Part shown: positions 1 to 8,072 of the stretch, piece by piece | Numbering within the stretch: position 1 is the first letter of the stretch | Layout of the letters: every line of letters begins with the position of its first letter | DNA from: Epulopiscium sp. Nele67-Bin004 | GTDB taxonomy: Bacteria; Bacillota_A; Clostridia; Lachnospirales; Cellulosilyticaceae | Direction of reading: 5' to 3' | DNA: 17,734 nucleotides | NCBI GenBank assembly: GCA_002007315.1 | Contig: LNZQ01000053.1 | Location: 1 to 17,734, forward strand | Made by a program: the position numbers and the translations under genes | The notes under the pieces: model-generated | Databases searched by the model: none | Told to the model about the DNA's origin: nothing | What the model saw: only the letters and a program-made list of their open reading frames with translations

Positions 1-495
1 CTCAGATTTGATTGCCGATTGGATACAAGTTGCTAACATTTTCCCATTGCTTTTATCATTATAATAAAAAACTTGGGCCCCCTTAACTTTTGGGTCAGTA
101 AATGCATTCTGGTGAACACTTACCATAACATCAGCCTTTGCTCCATTTATGATGTCAATTCTGGCGTGCATATCTTCATCTTTATGAAATTTTCCTGCAA
201 GACCATCTAAATCTTCATCAACTTCTCGAGTTAGAATTACTTCATAACCCGATTGTTCTAAATATCCCCTCAATTTTAGTGCAATGTCTAGGTTAATGTC
301 CTTTTCATACGAACCACTAACCCCTACTTTTCCCGGGTCATATCCCCCATGACCCACGTCTATTGCAACGATTTTTTGACTACTTACATTACTACCCATA
401 GTTACAACTGCTTCTGAATAAAAGTGTACTCCAGAAAAAACTACACCTATCAAAACCAAAGTCATAATTATAAGCTTACTAAAATTGAACTTCAC
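1..495 (-). CDS. cwlD: N-acetylmuramoyl-L-alanine amidase, CwlD-like (3' end cut by window edge)
   Basis: Zinc-dependent Amidase_3 enzyme that cuts the bond between muramic acid and the stem peptide of peptidoglycan; CwlD acts in making muramic-delta-lactam in spore cortex. I translated 165 codons from a GTG. Residues 6-24 form a hydrophobic signal/anchor segment. The zinc-ligand motifs are visible: DVGHGGYDPG (His49), YEKD (Glu64) and SVHQNAF (His128). The stretch HARIDIINGAKAD before the last motif and KGAQVFYY after it follow the CwlD pattern. The C-terminal part (CwlD is usually about 240 aa) lies outside the window. The GTG is chosen because GAGGTGG stands 4 nt upstream and no better in-frame start exists. 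It lies 70 nt after the GH18 gene with no terminator between. The family is secure; CwlD rather than another Amidase_3 is likely from size and neighbourhood, not proven. Confidence 0.85.
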   Translation of the reverse strand, partial: MKFNFSKLIIMTLVLIGVVFSGVHFYSEAVVTMGSNVSSQKIVAIDVGHGGYDPGKVGVSGSYEKDINLDIALKLRGYLEQSGYEVILTREVDEDLDGLAGKFHKDEDMHARIDIINGAKADVMVSVHQNAFTDPKVKGAQVFYYNDKSNGKMLATCIQSAIKSE

Positions 496-552
496 AAAAC
501 CACCTCTTCATAAAATGTGTTTGCTCTTATTGTATTAAAAAAGTGGTTTTGT
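494..552 (-). promoter_or_regulatory. Inverted repeat that could sequester the amidase ribosome binding site
   Basis: ACAAAACCAC (494-503 on the plus strand) and GTGGTTTTGT (543-552) are perfect 10-bp reverse complements separated by 39 nt. In mRNA the 3' arm covers part of the Shine-Dalgarno sequence and the GTG start. The 5' arm lies in the spacer of the possible sigma-E promoter, so only transcripts started further upstream would contain both arms. Confidence 0.5.
500..506 (-). promoter_or_regulatory. Ribosome binding site of the amidase gene
   Basis: GAGGTGG on the minus strand, 4 nt before the GTG at 495-493. It fixes this start codon. The GTGG part is also the 3' arm of the inverted repeat described at 494-552. 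Confidence 0.7.
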
Positions 553-557
553 TATTC
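529..557 (-). promoter_or_regulatory. Possible sigma-E (mother-cell) promoter before the amidase
   Basis: On the minus strand GAATAAC (557-551) is followed by a 14-nt spacer and AATACAAT (536-529). The sigma-E consensus known from Bacillus subtilis is KMATATT, about 14 nt, CATACAHT. The match is 5 of 7 and 7 of 8. B. subtilis cwlD is transcribed in the mother cell, so the assignment fits. A transcript would start near 522. Spacing and matches are seen; function is inferred. Confidence 0.45.
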
Positions 558-565
558 TCTTATTG

Positions 566-2242
566 CTATTTTATTTTAGATAAATGCTCCCATACATCAG
601 GGGTTTCAAGTCCAACCCTCCACCCAGCATAGCCTGCAAGATTATACGTGTCAATAATTTCCACACGTTTTGCTATAGCTTCGGCATCTTCTATCCAAAT
701 TTTGTACAACTTATTGTTTAGCCAATACTCAACATAGTTAAGCTCTGTAAATGGGTCATACGTCTTTGTAATATTATTCGTTCTCAAAATCGTATTAATT
801 TCATACATACTAGTGGCACGAGTTTCTAATTTTTCGTCTTCTGTCTCTGCCCAAATACGATTAAAAAATGGAATTCCAAGTACTAATTTCTCAACTGGAA
901 CTTGCTCCAAAGTAGCTTCAACACTTTCTCTAACCCAAGGAATAGAAGCAACTGGCCCTGCTTGCTCTGACCCAGACCAATGTTGGTCATATGCCATAAC
1001 CATAAAATAATCCACAACTTCAGCAACTTTATCACGGTGATAATGCATAGACCAAGGAGAAGGTACGTATATATCAACCGAAACTGTAACCCCAATTTCT
1101 TTTAGTTGTGGGTATAATTCACGCATAAATTGAACCCATTCTTCCGAGAAATCTTCTTGGATATTTTCGATATCAACATTAATTCCATCTAAATTATAAA
1201 GTAGTGAATAGTCAATTAACTGGTCAATTACATATTGGCGTTTGGCAGTTGAAGTTAAAATTTGACGAGTATATTGTGGTTGAGTAAATGTGTGAGCAAA
1301 TATTGGCCACACTTGTAATCCGTGATTGTGCGCATTTACTACATATTGTGCATGTCCTCTATCAGCCAACTTTCCATTTTCATCTGCAAAGTCAAACCAT
1401 GTTGGCGAAATTACATTTGCGCCATCAATAGTTGTATATGTGTAGCTAGTCCAATCTCCAGCAGTTTTCCCACCAATTTGATCCCAAACTAACTTTACAC
1501 TTTCATTAAGTGGGTTTTTGCTAGGTAGGGCATAATATTGTTGGTGAGTTTGTGTTTTTCTTGTGCCAATTAGCTCAATATCTTTGGTAGCAATTAGCCC
1601 AATCATTCCGTTTGAATTTCTAACACGAGTATAATCTTCTAGTGTGCCATAAACTTCTAACACTTCATTTGGATATACAACATCAACTACCAAAGCTTTT
1701 TTCTCTGGGTGAGTTCGTAAGTATGCTTGTTTTTTTGCTGTTACTGTGGCTAATTGAACAGGGTTTGTCAAATCAGAAGCCAGCACTAACCTCCCATCAT
1801 TTCCCATGCTAAATGAAAACGGATAATTTGCCTCAATATAGCTAATTGGGATATATGCCTTTTCATCTTGTTCAAAAATTGCGTGGCTAAGTTGATGAGG
1901 CTCGCCATTTATCGTATATGTTAAATCATCTAAGTACATTCTAATTATTTGTTCTAAATTTGTAATCGTAAGTATGTTTTCTTCTGCATCATAAAAAATT
2001 CTATCATCAATATATTTTTTAGCAAATTCGCTAGAAACATAAATTATATCATCTTTTACAATTACAGTATTATCGTAGCTTAGCCGAATATCTTCAAAAG
2101 TAACGTTCATTTGGTCTTGGCTAAATTCGGTAAAATAGGTGAGGGGGTCTATGCCGTCAGTACTCGGGAGTTCATTTATATATACAATTGCTCCAATCCC
2201 CCCTAAAAATATGCAAATAATAAGTAATAATATTTTTTTCAC
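566..2242 (-). CDS. Secreted or anchored GH18 glycoside hydrolase with stalk and SH3-like domains
   Basis: Probably hydrolyses beta-1,4 GlcNAc linkages in peptidoglycan, as do the GH18 spore cortex-lytic N-acetylglucosaminidases (SleL/YaaH group). The 558-aa protein begins at GTG 2242-2240 with a signal anchor (residues 3-22). A copper-amine-oxidase-N-like stalk domain follows at about 47-157, a bacterial SH3-like domain at about 165-225, then a GH18 barrel from about 247 to the end. The catalytic motif DGINVDIE ends in the proton donor Glu359. The open frame extends to 2341, but the extra 33 residues lack a ribosome binding site. AAGGAG lies 8 nt before the GTG and the hydrophobic segment begins right after it, so the GTG is chosen. 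It precedes the amidase gene, and both products would act on cell-wall or cortex peptidoglycan. The exact substrate is inferred. Confidence 0.88.
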   Translation of the reverse strand: MKKILLLIICIFLGGIGAIVYINELPSTDGIDPLTYFTEFSQDQMNVTFEDIRLSYDNTVIVKDDIIYVSSEFAKKYIDDRIFYDAEENILTITNLEQIIRMYLDDLTYTINGEPHQLSHAIFEQDEKAYIPISYIEANYPFSFSMGNDGRLVLASDLTNPVQLATVTAKKQAYLRTHPEKKALVVDVVYPNEVLEVYGTLEDYTRVRNSNGMIGLIATKDIELIGTRKTQTHQQYYALPSKNPLNESVKLVWDQIGGKTAGDWTSYTYTTIDGANVISPTWFDFADENGKLADRGHAQYVVNAHNHGLQVWPIFAHTFTQPQYTRQILTSTAKRQYVIDQLIDYSLLYNLDGINVDIENIQEDFSEEWVQFMRELYPQLKEIGVTVSVDIYVPSPWSMHYHRDKVAEVVDYFMVMAYDQHWSGSEQAGPVASIPWVRESVEATLEQVPVEKLVLGIPFFNRIWAETEDEKLETRATSMYEINTILRTNNITKTYDPFTELNYVEYWLNNKLYKIWIEDAEAIAKRVEIIDTYNLAGYAGWRVGLETPDVWEHLSKIK

Positions 2243-2250
2243 TGGTTTTA

Positions 2251-2256
2251 CTCCTT
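2251..2256 (-). promoter_or_regulatory. Ribosome binding site deciding the GH18 GTG start
   Basis: AAGGAG on the minus strand lies 8 nt upstream of GTG 2242-2240. It makes this the start in preference to the longer open frame that begins at 2341. Confidence 0.75.
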
Positions 2257-2271
2257 CTTTTTTTAACACAT

Positions 2272-2280
2272 AGTATAACA
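2272..2280 (-). promoter_or_regulatory. Extended -10 promoter element of the GH18 gene
   Basis: The minus strand reads TGTTATACT, an extended -10 (TGn plus TATACT, 5 of 6 matches to TATAAT), giving a leader of about 25 nt before the GTG. No good -35 is seen. A weaker alternative is a sigma-E promoter: ATATATT, 15 nt, TATACTAT (5 of 7 and 6 of 8 matches). Confidence 0.5.
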
Positions 2281-2416
2281 TATTTTCCAAAAAATATATA
2301 CAGCTTATCCCAAAGTCAAATTTAGGATAACTAAAGGACAAAAAAAGCAGTTCATCACGATTTTTGAAATTGGGATTTGCAAACCAAACTTTACTTATTA
2401 GTGCAAATATACTTTT

Positions 2417-2432
2417 TGGAAATTAATTTCCA
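2417..2432. repeat. 16-bp perfect palindrome, possible operator
   Basis: TGGAAATTAATTTCCA reads the same on both strands. It lies about 140 nt upstream of the GH18 -10 element, which is far for a simple repressor site. It could be an operator or part of a structured RNA. No regulator can be named. Confidence 0.4.
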
Positions 2433-2566
2433 TTTTATTTATCGGCTTAACACACAATTTTTAGTTTACCCAAAATAAGATAGCTTATAATTTTTACTGA
2501 TTGCCTATTTGGAAGTTGTCTTAGAAATTCTAATATATAAATAGGAAGAAACTCCTAATTTTTTGC

Positions 2567-2594
2567 AAAAAAAATATGGCCCTTATTAGCCATA
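2567..2594 (-). terminator. Rho-independent terminator of htrA
   Basis: The minus strand reads TATGGC, an 8-nt loop, GCCATA, then eight T. It begins 5 nt after the htrA stop codon. Stem and U-tract are complete. Confidence 0.88.
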
Positions 2595-2598
2595 CTTT

Positions 2599-3837
2599 CT
2601 ATCTTATTTCTGTTAATACTACATCTACTTCAAACATTTCATTGTTACGCATAAATTTTACAGTTACAATATCATCAACACTCTTCTTTTCTAATAAAGA
2701 CTTTAAATCTTCAATAGAAATTATTTTTTCTCCATCAAATTCTAAAATTATATCATGTGGAAGAATTCCCGCAATTGCTGCACTACTCCCTGGTAATACG
2801 CTTGCAATATAAACGCCTACTGGCATATCATATTTAGAACCAATTTCTTGAGTCATAGTTGCTCCTGTAATTCCAAGAGATGGGCGCACAACTCTACCAT
2901 GCATCATAAGCTCCTCAACAATAGGCTTTACATTGTTTATAGGAATTGCAAACCCCATTCCCTCAACTGTGCTATCCACTAATTTTATAGTATTAATGCC
3001 AACAACCTCTCCTGTTGGGCCAATTAATGCTCCACCACTATTTCCTGGGTTTATTGCTGCATCTGTCTGGATAAGTTCCATAGTAACATCGTCAGAAACA
3101 GCAATAATCCGATTTACAGCGCTAATTACTCCAACTGTAACTGTATTATTGTATGCCTCATCAAGAGGAGTTCCTATTGCTATTGCAAGCTCACCCACTG
3201 CTAATTCATCACTATCTCCAAGAGGGGCCATCTTAATCTCTCCTCTAATTTCGTTTGGAACTTCTGTTTTATCAACTGCCACTACTGCAATATCAGTAAT
3301 GGTATCCATTCCAACTAAAGTTGCTGGAACTTTATAATTCCCTAAAAATGTTACCGTTAGACTTGATGCCCCCTCAACAACATGTGCATTAGTAATCATA
3401 TAAATATTATTGTTATCTTCTTGAAAAATAACTCCAGAGCCAATTCCATCTTGAGAATATGCGCCCATTCTTGTATTAATTCTTTGTGTATTCACAATAG
3501 AAACTATAGACGGCCCAACATCTTCTGCGATATCACTTACTGATACATAATGTGAAATTAATTCGGTTTTGCCTGCCACATCATCTGCATATAATGCGCT
3601 TAATTGCTCCCGATTTAGATATTCTCTTGTAAACGCAAAAGACGAGCCTGCTGCAGCCCCTCCAACTAAACTAACTATGAACATACCAACAACAAACTTG
3701 GTCATATTACCCTCTCCATTCACACTGCTTTTCCGTGGTTGGTTTTTAACCACCTCATAAAAAAATTTATCATCTTTATCTTGTTGTGATTGTATATTCA
3801 AATAGTCATTATTATGTTGATTTTCATTATTATACAT
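2599..3837 (-). CDS. htrA: Membrane-anchored HtrA/DegP-type serine protease with PDZ domain
   Basis: Quality-control protease that degrades misfolded proteins outside the membrane. The 412-aa protein has a polar cytoplasmic N-terminus (1-45), one membrane segment (about 46-70), an S1C trypsin-like domain (about 100-300) and one C-terminal PDZ domain (about 315-410, ligand-binding loop region MPVGVYIASVLPG). The catalytic triad is intact: His152 in ITNAHVVEG, Asp182 in TDIAVV, and Ser267 in NPGNSGGA. Order and length match Firmicutes HtrA-like proteins (HtrA/HtrB/YyxA). The ATG is supported by GGGAGGG 7 nt upstream. The gene is alone in its unit, with an upstream promoter candidate and its own terminator. 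Which paralogue it corresponds to cannot be told; the enzyme class is clear. Confidence 0.93.
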   Translation of the reverse strand: MYNNENQHNNDYLNIQSQQDKDDKFFYEVVKNQPRKSSVNGEGNMTKFVVGMFIVSLVGGAAAGSSFAFTREYLNREQLSALYADDVAGKTELISHYVSVSDIAEDVGPSIVSIVNTQRINTRMGAYSQDGIGSGVIFQEDNNNIYMITNAHVVEGASSLTVTFLGNYKVPATLVGMDTITDIAVVAVDKTEVPNEIRGEIKMAPLGDSDELAVGELAIAIGTPLDEAYNNTVTVGVISAVNRIIAVSDDVTMELIQTDAAINPGNSGGALIGPTGEVVGINTIKLVDSTVEGMGFAIPINNVKPIVEELMMHGRVVRPSLGITGATMTQEIGSKYDMPVGVYIASVLPGSSAAIAGILPHDIILEFDGEKIISIEDLKSLLEKKSVDDIVTVKFMRNNEMFEVDVVLTEIR

Positions 3838-3869
3838 AAAAATTCCCTCCCATTGTTAGCCAATATTTA

Positions 3870-3878
3870 GATATAACA
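3870..3878 (-). promoter_or_regulatory. Possible extended -10 element of htrA
   Basis: The minus strand reads TGTTATATC, 32 nt before the ATG. It sits within a 13-nt string (AAAATATGTTATA) also present at the GH18 promoter. The -35 is not obvious. TATAAT at 3952-3957 is an alternative -10 that would give a leader of over 100 nt. Confidence 0.35.
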
Positions 3879-4258
3879 TATTTTACCGTATCTTTTTAAA
3901 TTAAAAGCAATATATTAGTTAAAGATTTATTGATAACTATTAATTTTTTGTATTATATGCCTTTTATAAAATTATAAATAAGTTGCTTATTTGTATTTAT
4001 AACAACTCCACCTTGACATTATTAATTTTCGAATGCAAGAGTGGCATTTAAATATACTCACTCCTATTAGTATTGCATATTTTATTTAACATTTATTCAC
4101 ATATTATTAAAATTCACTAACTCCTCACAAACTATATTTTAGTACTTTGGTATAATTTTACTATTTAACAAACTTTTTACCACTCTAACTTAAAAGTATC
4201 ACCATATGTATCGGCAACTCCTATTAATTAATAATATTTCTCCAAACTTTTTTAATAC

Positions 4259-4286
4259 AAAAAAAACAGCCTAAAATTTAGGCTGT
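4259..4286 (-). terminator. Rho-independent terminator of the ankyrin/zinc-finger gene
   Basis: On the minus strand ACAGCCTAAA pairs with TTTAGGCTGT, followed by eight T, 10 nt after the stop codon. On the plus strand the same stem is followed by a weaker T-rich stretch, so it could act partly in both directions. Confidence 0.88.
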
Positions 4287-4296
4287 CTCTTATATT

Positions 4297-6435
4297 TTAT
4301 ATACACTTATAGAAGGTATCATTAATTAATATACATCTTAATTCTATCTCTTCATTTCTAACTAATCTAACTTCTGTGTAATAAAGTGGAATAACTTCAA
4401 CAATATCCATAACACTTCTTGGGTTCTCAAACTCAATCGCTTCTTGGAAATGCTCATCTACCATTCTTGGGTCAATATGAAGTCCCTTCCCTCTAAAACT
4501 CGGGTACATCGCAGTATAAACAGTATCAATATATACATCTTTATGCACAACTCGCTCACCCATAGTACTTGTTAATTCTTTTAATAGGGAGTTCTCATGC
4601 TTTCCTGCAATAACCTCTTTATCCACAACATTGTGGGCTTTATAATCTATATATGTATTGTTATAATTATAACCCTCATAACAATCATAGCACTTATCCA
4701 TCTTTCTACCATTACACACTGTACAAGTTATAACTTTATCTCCTGCACAATCTGTACAAACTACTTTTCCATTAGCACAAAGGCAAATTTGCTCAAATGC
4801 CTCTTTACATTTCATAACTTTTTTACCATTACATTTTTTACATTCTATTCTCTTTTTACCATTACAAGTCTTACACATATAACCTTTGTCCATATGGTGT
4901 TCTAATACCCACTTAGTGTTATTACAAAGTGTACAAATCATACCCGCATCACAATGTAAACATTTAGTAGTTTTTCCACCACCCATATCAACTACACCGT
5001 TATTACATGATGGACACTTAACTTTTTTACTCTCTGGGCAAATACAACGTCTAGTTCCATACCCTTGACAACTTGGACACTCCACGCTGGCATTCTCATC
5101 ACAGTGTGAACATTTAAATTTCTCATCTTTACAAGTGTGACAATGTTTATGTGGTTTTAATTGTGTACAAGGAATTTTTGTTTTCCCATTACAAACCTTA
5201 CAAGTTTTTTGCCCTTCACCATGACAACTTGGACACTCCTCAACCCCATCACCATGACAATGAATACATAAAACACGTGTAGTCCCTGTACAAGTTTGAC
5301 ACTGAACTCTTTCTGAGTCCACACATTTTGGCTCATTAAAAATATTTTCAATTACAAAATTATAAGGCAAATAAAATTTGTAATTACTTCTAATAAAGCT
5401 CTCTAGTGTTCCACGGCATTTGTCTTCCTCATGAATGAAATCTCTATTTTTTGAGAAAATCGTTCTCTTTAATGCTTCACCTTCAATACTTGATTTTCTT
5501 ATATAAACTTCAAAATCAGTTTCAATTTCCAAATTATATTGGGATTTATCATTTAGATAGTTTGTAAGAGTTGATAAAACTTTATCATCTTTTGAACCGA
5601 TAAGACGGTTAATTAAAGTTGTTTGATTAAGGTCATATTCTTTAGCTTTAATCATAAAATTATGTGGCAAATTCTCATAAAATATTCTATGACCTTTTGC
5701 ACGAAGTTCTTCTTCTTTGGCAATTAAGAGTTTACTAACTTCCAAAGCTCCTGTTGCAAGCGCAATAAATAATGCAGTATCTCCATTTGCATTTGCAATA
5801 TCCCATCTTGCTCCATTTTCTAATAAAATTTCTACATAATCAGGTCTATTATTTTTTGATGCAATAATAAGAGGTGTGTCCCCTTCTTCATTTATAATGT
5901 TTAGGTCAACATCTAAGGCCATAATTAAACTTAAATAATCTTTCTCTGGCTTATAAAGTGCCTCCATTAATAACCCAGTCTTATCCTCATCTGGCATTGC
6001 TATCCCAACATTTAATAACACTTGAAATGCCGCCATATTATCTTGGTTCATCATTGTTTTTAACAAATATGCATAAGCTTGTGGAGAACTCTCACGCAAA
6101 ATCCCTTGTAAAATATAGGCTGCAATAACATCGTCCCAGCCTTCTGCTAAAGCTTTTTGAAACCCAGTAAAATTGTACTGTAACCCTCTATCTTGTAGGT
6201 AAAAACTTGCAAATTGTCTGTATGTATTTTGTTTACGTAGACTGGGCTTAAATTCATGATATAAGGTATTTAACGGCTTTAACATTACTTGTAAGGCAAA
6301 TGGAGATAACCCAATTATCGCAATTAATAAAAACGAAATATCTCTCCAATTGATATAAAACCCAAGGCCCATAAGAATGATTACCACACCGCCTATACAC
6401 GTACGAGAAACAGGCTTTGATGTCTTTGTATTCAT
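4297..6435 (-). CDS. Membrane protein with ankyrin repeats and a DnaJ-like CxxC zinc-finger array
   Basis: Function unknown. The 712-aa protein starts with two hydrophobic segments (about 13-29 and 34-52), a helical region, then ankyrin-type repeats (about 180-245; GDTPLIIASKNNRPDYVEIL is typical). A Cys-rich section at 370-590 carries 15 CxxC motifs. Several match the DnaJ zinc-finger pattern CxxCxGxG, for example CPSCHGEG, CIHCHGDG and CPSCQGYG. The last 120 residues are Cys-poor and probably globular. DnaJ itself has only four such motifs plus a J-domain, which is absent here, so this is not DnaJ. Zinc binding and protein-protein contacts are inferred from the motifs. AGAGGAG lies 7 nt before the ATG. 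The gene has its own promoter (6494-6522), overlapping the end of spoVB, and its own terminator. Confidence 0.85.
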   Translation of the reverse strand: MNTKTSKPVSRTCIGGVVIILMGLGFYINWRDISFLLIAIIGLSPFALQVMLKPLNTLYHEFKPSLRKQNTYRQFASFYLQDRGLQYNFTGFQKALAEGWDDVIAAYILQGILRESSPQAYAYLLKTMMNQDNMAAFQVLLNVGIAMPDEDKTGLLMEALYKPEKDYLSLIMALDVDLNIINEEGDTPLIIASKNNRPDYVEILLENGARWDIANANGDTALFIALATGALEVSKLLIAKEEELRAKGHRIFYENLPHNFMIKAKEYDLNQTTLINRLIGSKDDKVLSTLTNYLNDKSQYNLEIETDFEVYIRKSSIEGEALKRTIFSKNRDFIHEEDKCRGTLESFIRSNYKFYLPYNFVIENIFNEPKCVDSERVQCQTCTGTTRVLCIHCHGDGVEECPSCHGEGQKTCKVCNGKTKIPCTQLKPHKHCHTCKDEKFKCSHCDENASVECPSCQGYGTRRCICPESKKVKCPSCNNGVVDMGGGKTTKCLHCDAGMICTLCNNTKWVLEHHMDKGYMCKTCNGKKRIECKKCNGKKVMKCKEAFEQICLCANGKVVCTDCAGDKVITCTVCNGRKMDKCYDCYEGYNYNNTYIDYKAHNVVDKEVIAGKHENSLLKELTSTMGERVVHKDVYIDTVYTAMYPSFRGKGLHIDPRMVDEHFQEAIEFENPRSVMDIVEVIPLYYTEVRLVRNEEIELRCILINDTFYKCI

Positions 6436-6493
6436 TATAATACTCCTCTCATCTTTATTTGTCGTTGTAGTACCTTAATTATTTATCGGCATA

Positions 6494-6522
6494 ATTATAG
6501 GATTTCTTCACTGTTTTTGTAA
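6494..6522 (-). promoter_or_regulatory. Sigma-A type promoter of the ankyrin/zinc-finger gene
   Basis: The minus strand has TTACAA (6522-6517), a 17-nt spacer and a perfect TATAAT (6499-6494). The -35 matches only 3 of 6 positions. It overlaps the last codons of the flippase gene; no terminator lies between, so read-through is also possible. Confidence 0.6.
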
Positions 6523-8034
6523 GCTTAACTCCTCTTTTGTAATATTCTGTGCAAAAATAAGAGTTAATAGGTAAAAAACTGTAGCAATTGCTATACTACT
6601 CCATAATTTTACTCCCATGTCGAATTGTCTTAAAACTCCGTCCATAATAAATGTTCTTGTAATTAGACCAGCCGCCACAGCTATAATTATAGGGTGTAAA
6701 ATCCATTTTGTAAATTCAATTTTCATGTGAGTTATTTTTAGCAAACGATTAATGTGTAAAAACCCAGATACAACGTTTGTAAAAATTAGTGTTGCAATAA
6801 ATCCATATATACCGTACTTTGGAATTAATACATACATTAATATAATTCTCAACACAGCATCAATAATTCTATATTGTAAACATTTTTTCTGTTGACCCAT
6901 TCCTTTTAAAATTCCATCTATTACTATTTCTAAATAAATAAACGGCGACATCACCACTACTATTTGCAAAAATAATCCAACTTTTACATCAGAATATAAA
7001 ACTATCCCAAGCTCTTTTCCATATAAATAAAAGATAGTTGTTATAAAAAATGCAAGGAGCAATGTTATATGTATCATTCTTGATGCCAAACTTTCAACTC
7101 GTCCTTTATAACGCAAAGACTGGGCCCTTGCTATTTCTGGTGTTAATATCGTTGAACACGCTGATAATAAAGCAGTTGGAAAAAACATCAATGGAAGAAC
7201 CATACCTTTCATCATTCCATAAATACTAACACTATCAATATCTGATAATCCAAATTTTCTAAGACCTGTAGGAATTAGAGTATTTTCTAGCAATACAAAG
7301 ACTGCTGTTAAATATGAAGACGCAGTAATTGGAAGTAAAACTGCTGCTATTTTTCTAAGTAGTCTGCCCTCTGGCTGTTCTGTAACTCGACTTCTTGTTT
7401 GGAGTGGGCTTGTCATATATAAAATTGCTAAATATAAAAATGATAGCATTTCTCCAACTGTAATTGCCAAACTCATTGCCACACAAGCAATTTCCAAATC
7501 GTCTGTCCCAAAGTAATTTAAAAATAATACAGTTAGTGCAAGCTTTATGATTTGCTCAAAAACTTCTGAACTAGCTGGCTTTGCAATGTCTTTTGTTGCA
7601 TAAAAATATCCTTTGTAACATGCTGAGATAGTCATAAACGGTATACTTAGCGATAAAATTTTAAGTCCCTTAACTATCCTCATATCTTTAATTAGAATTT
7701 CGCTGATTAATTCTGCACTTAAAAATACACCTAAGTACATTGCTAGGCTCATCAAAATTCCCATTACAAAAAATATGTGCATTACTCGTTTTGCTCTTTT
7801 TACCCAGCCTCTACTAATTTCCTCAGCTACAAGTTTTGAGATTGATGTAATTATCCCTGCTGATGCAATCATATACGCCATCATATATACCGTCATTGCA
7901 AGTTGATATATCCCAATACCTTCAGCACCAATTTTGTTAGATATATATATCATCAAAAACATTCCAACAAACCTTGTGCTAACTGAGCCAAAAGTTGAAA
8001 CTATAGTATTAATTACTAATCCTTCATGTTTCAT
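6508..8034 (-). CDS. spoVB: SpoVB-like MOP-superfamily lipid-linked polysaccharide flippase
   Basis: Polytopic membrane protein of 508 aa, the usual size of the SpoVB/MurJ/polysaccharide-transport family, with about 12-14 hydrophobic segments along its length. The N-terminal stretch IGAEGIGIYQLAMTVYMM followed by ISKLVAEE is typical of SpoVB. Family members move undecaprenyl-linked glycan precursors across the membrane; SpoVB is needed for spore cortex synthesis in Bacillus. The ATG has GGAGGG upstream (8050-8045). A promoter candidate lies at 8073-8078. It sits in the same region as the GH18 and CwlD-like genes, consistent with a cortex role, but a nearby glycan operon means that a role in surface polysaccharide export cannot be excluded. 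Confidence 0.85.
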   Translation of the reverse strand: MKHEGLVINTIVSTFGSVSTRFVGMFLMIYISNKIGAEGIGIYQLAMTVYMMAYMIASAGIITSISKLVAEEISRGWVKRAKRVMHIFFVMGILMSLAMYLGVFLSAELISEILIKDMRIVKGLKILSLSIPFMTISACYKGYFYATKDIAKPASSEVFEQIIKLALTVLFLNYFGTDDLEIACVAMSLAITVGEMLSFLYLAILYMTSPLQTRSRVTEQPEGRLLRKIAAVLLPITASSYLTAVFVLLENTLIPTGLRKFGLSDIDSVSIYGMMKGMVLPLMFFPTALLSACSTILTPEIARAQSLRYKGRVESLASRMIHITLLLAFFITTIFYLYGKELGIVLYSDVKVGLFLQIVVVMSPFIYLEIVIDGILKGMGQQKKCLQYRIIDAVLRIILMYVLIPKYGIYGFIATLIFTNVVSGFLHINRLLKITHMKIEFTKWILHPIIIAVAAGLITRTFIMDGVLRQFDMGVKLWSSIAIATVFYLLTLIFAQNITKEELSLQKQ

Positions 8035-8072
8035 TAAACTATTTCCCTCCTATAATTTTTGCTAGTTTGTAC

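Larger units (their letters stand above)
2243..2598. other. 356-nt intergenic region with nested palindromes
   Basis: No gene is seen. From the right it holds the htrA terminator (2567-2594), an inverted repeat CCTATTT (2504-2510) and AAATAGG (2539-2545) enclosing the palindrome TTAGAAATTCTAA (2521-2533), a 16-bp perfect palindrome (2417-2432), and the GH18 promoter and ribosome binding site. Confidence 0.7.
3838..4296. other. 459-nt AT-rich intergenic region
   Basis: It contains the terminator of the ankyrin gene (4259-4286), then about 370 nt of AT-rich sequence, then htrA promoter candidates and ribosome binding site. On the minus strand three AGGAGT strings occur, at about 4220, 4115 and 4063, but they lead only to open frames of fewer than 20 codons. 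No RNA gene is recognised. Confidence 0.6.

Noticed and set aside
2243..2341. Longer GH18 start with 33 extra residues
   Set aside because: No ribosome binding site; the extension overlaps the likely promoter; the GTG at 2242 has AAGGAG at ideal spacing and is followed at once by the signal anchor.
2933..3337. 134-codon open frame on the plus strand inside htrA
   Set aside because: Shadow of a well-supported protease gene; low-complexity product without ribosome binding site.
3997..4047. 16-aa frame (MPLLHSKINNVKVELL) in the htrA upstream region
   Set aside because: Shine-Dalgarno string is 13 nt away and the frame is too short to separate from chance.
4148..4156. Plus-strand extended -10 (TGGTATAAT), possible small RNA towards the 4266-4286 stem
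   Set aside because: No -35, no gene on the plus strand, and the stem is better explained as the minus-strand terminator.
4597..4905. Plus-strand open frame antisense to the zinc-finger gene
   Set aside because: Product is an Ile/Thr/His-rich mirror of the Cys-codon repeats; no start signal.
4297..6435. Annotation as the chaperone DnaJ
   Set aside because: No J-domain or HPD motif, far too many CxxC motifs, and membrane segments plus ankyrin repeats are present.
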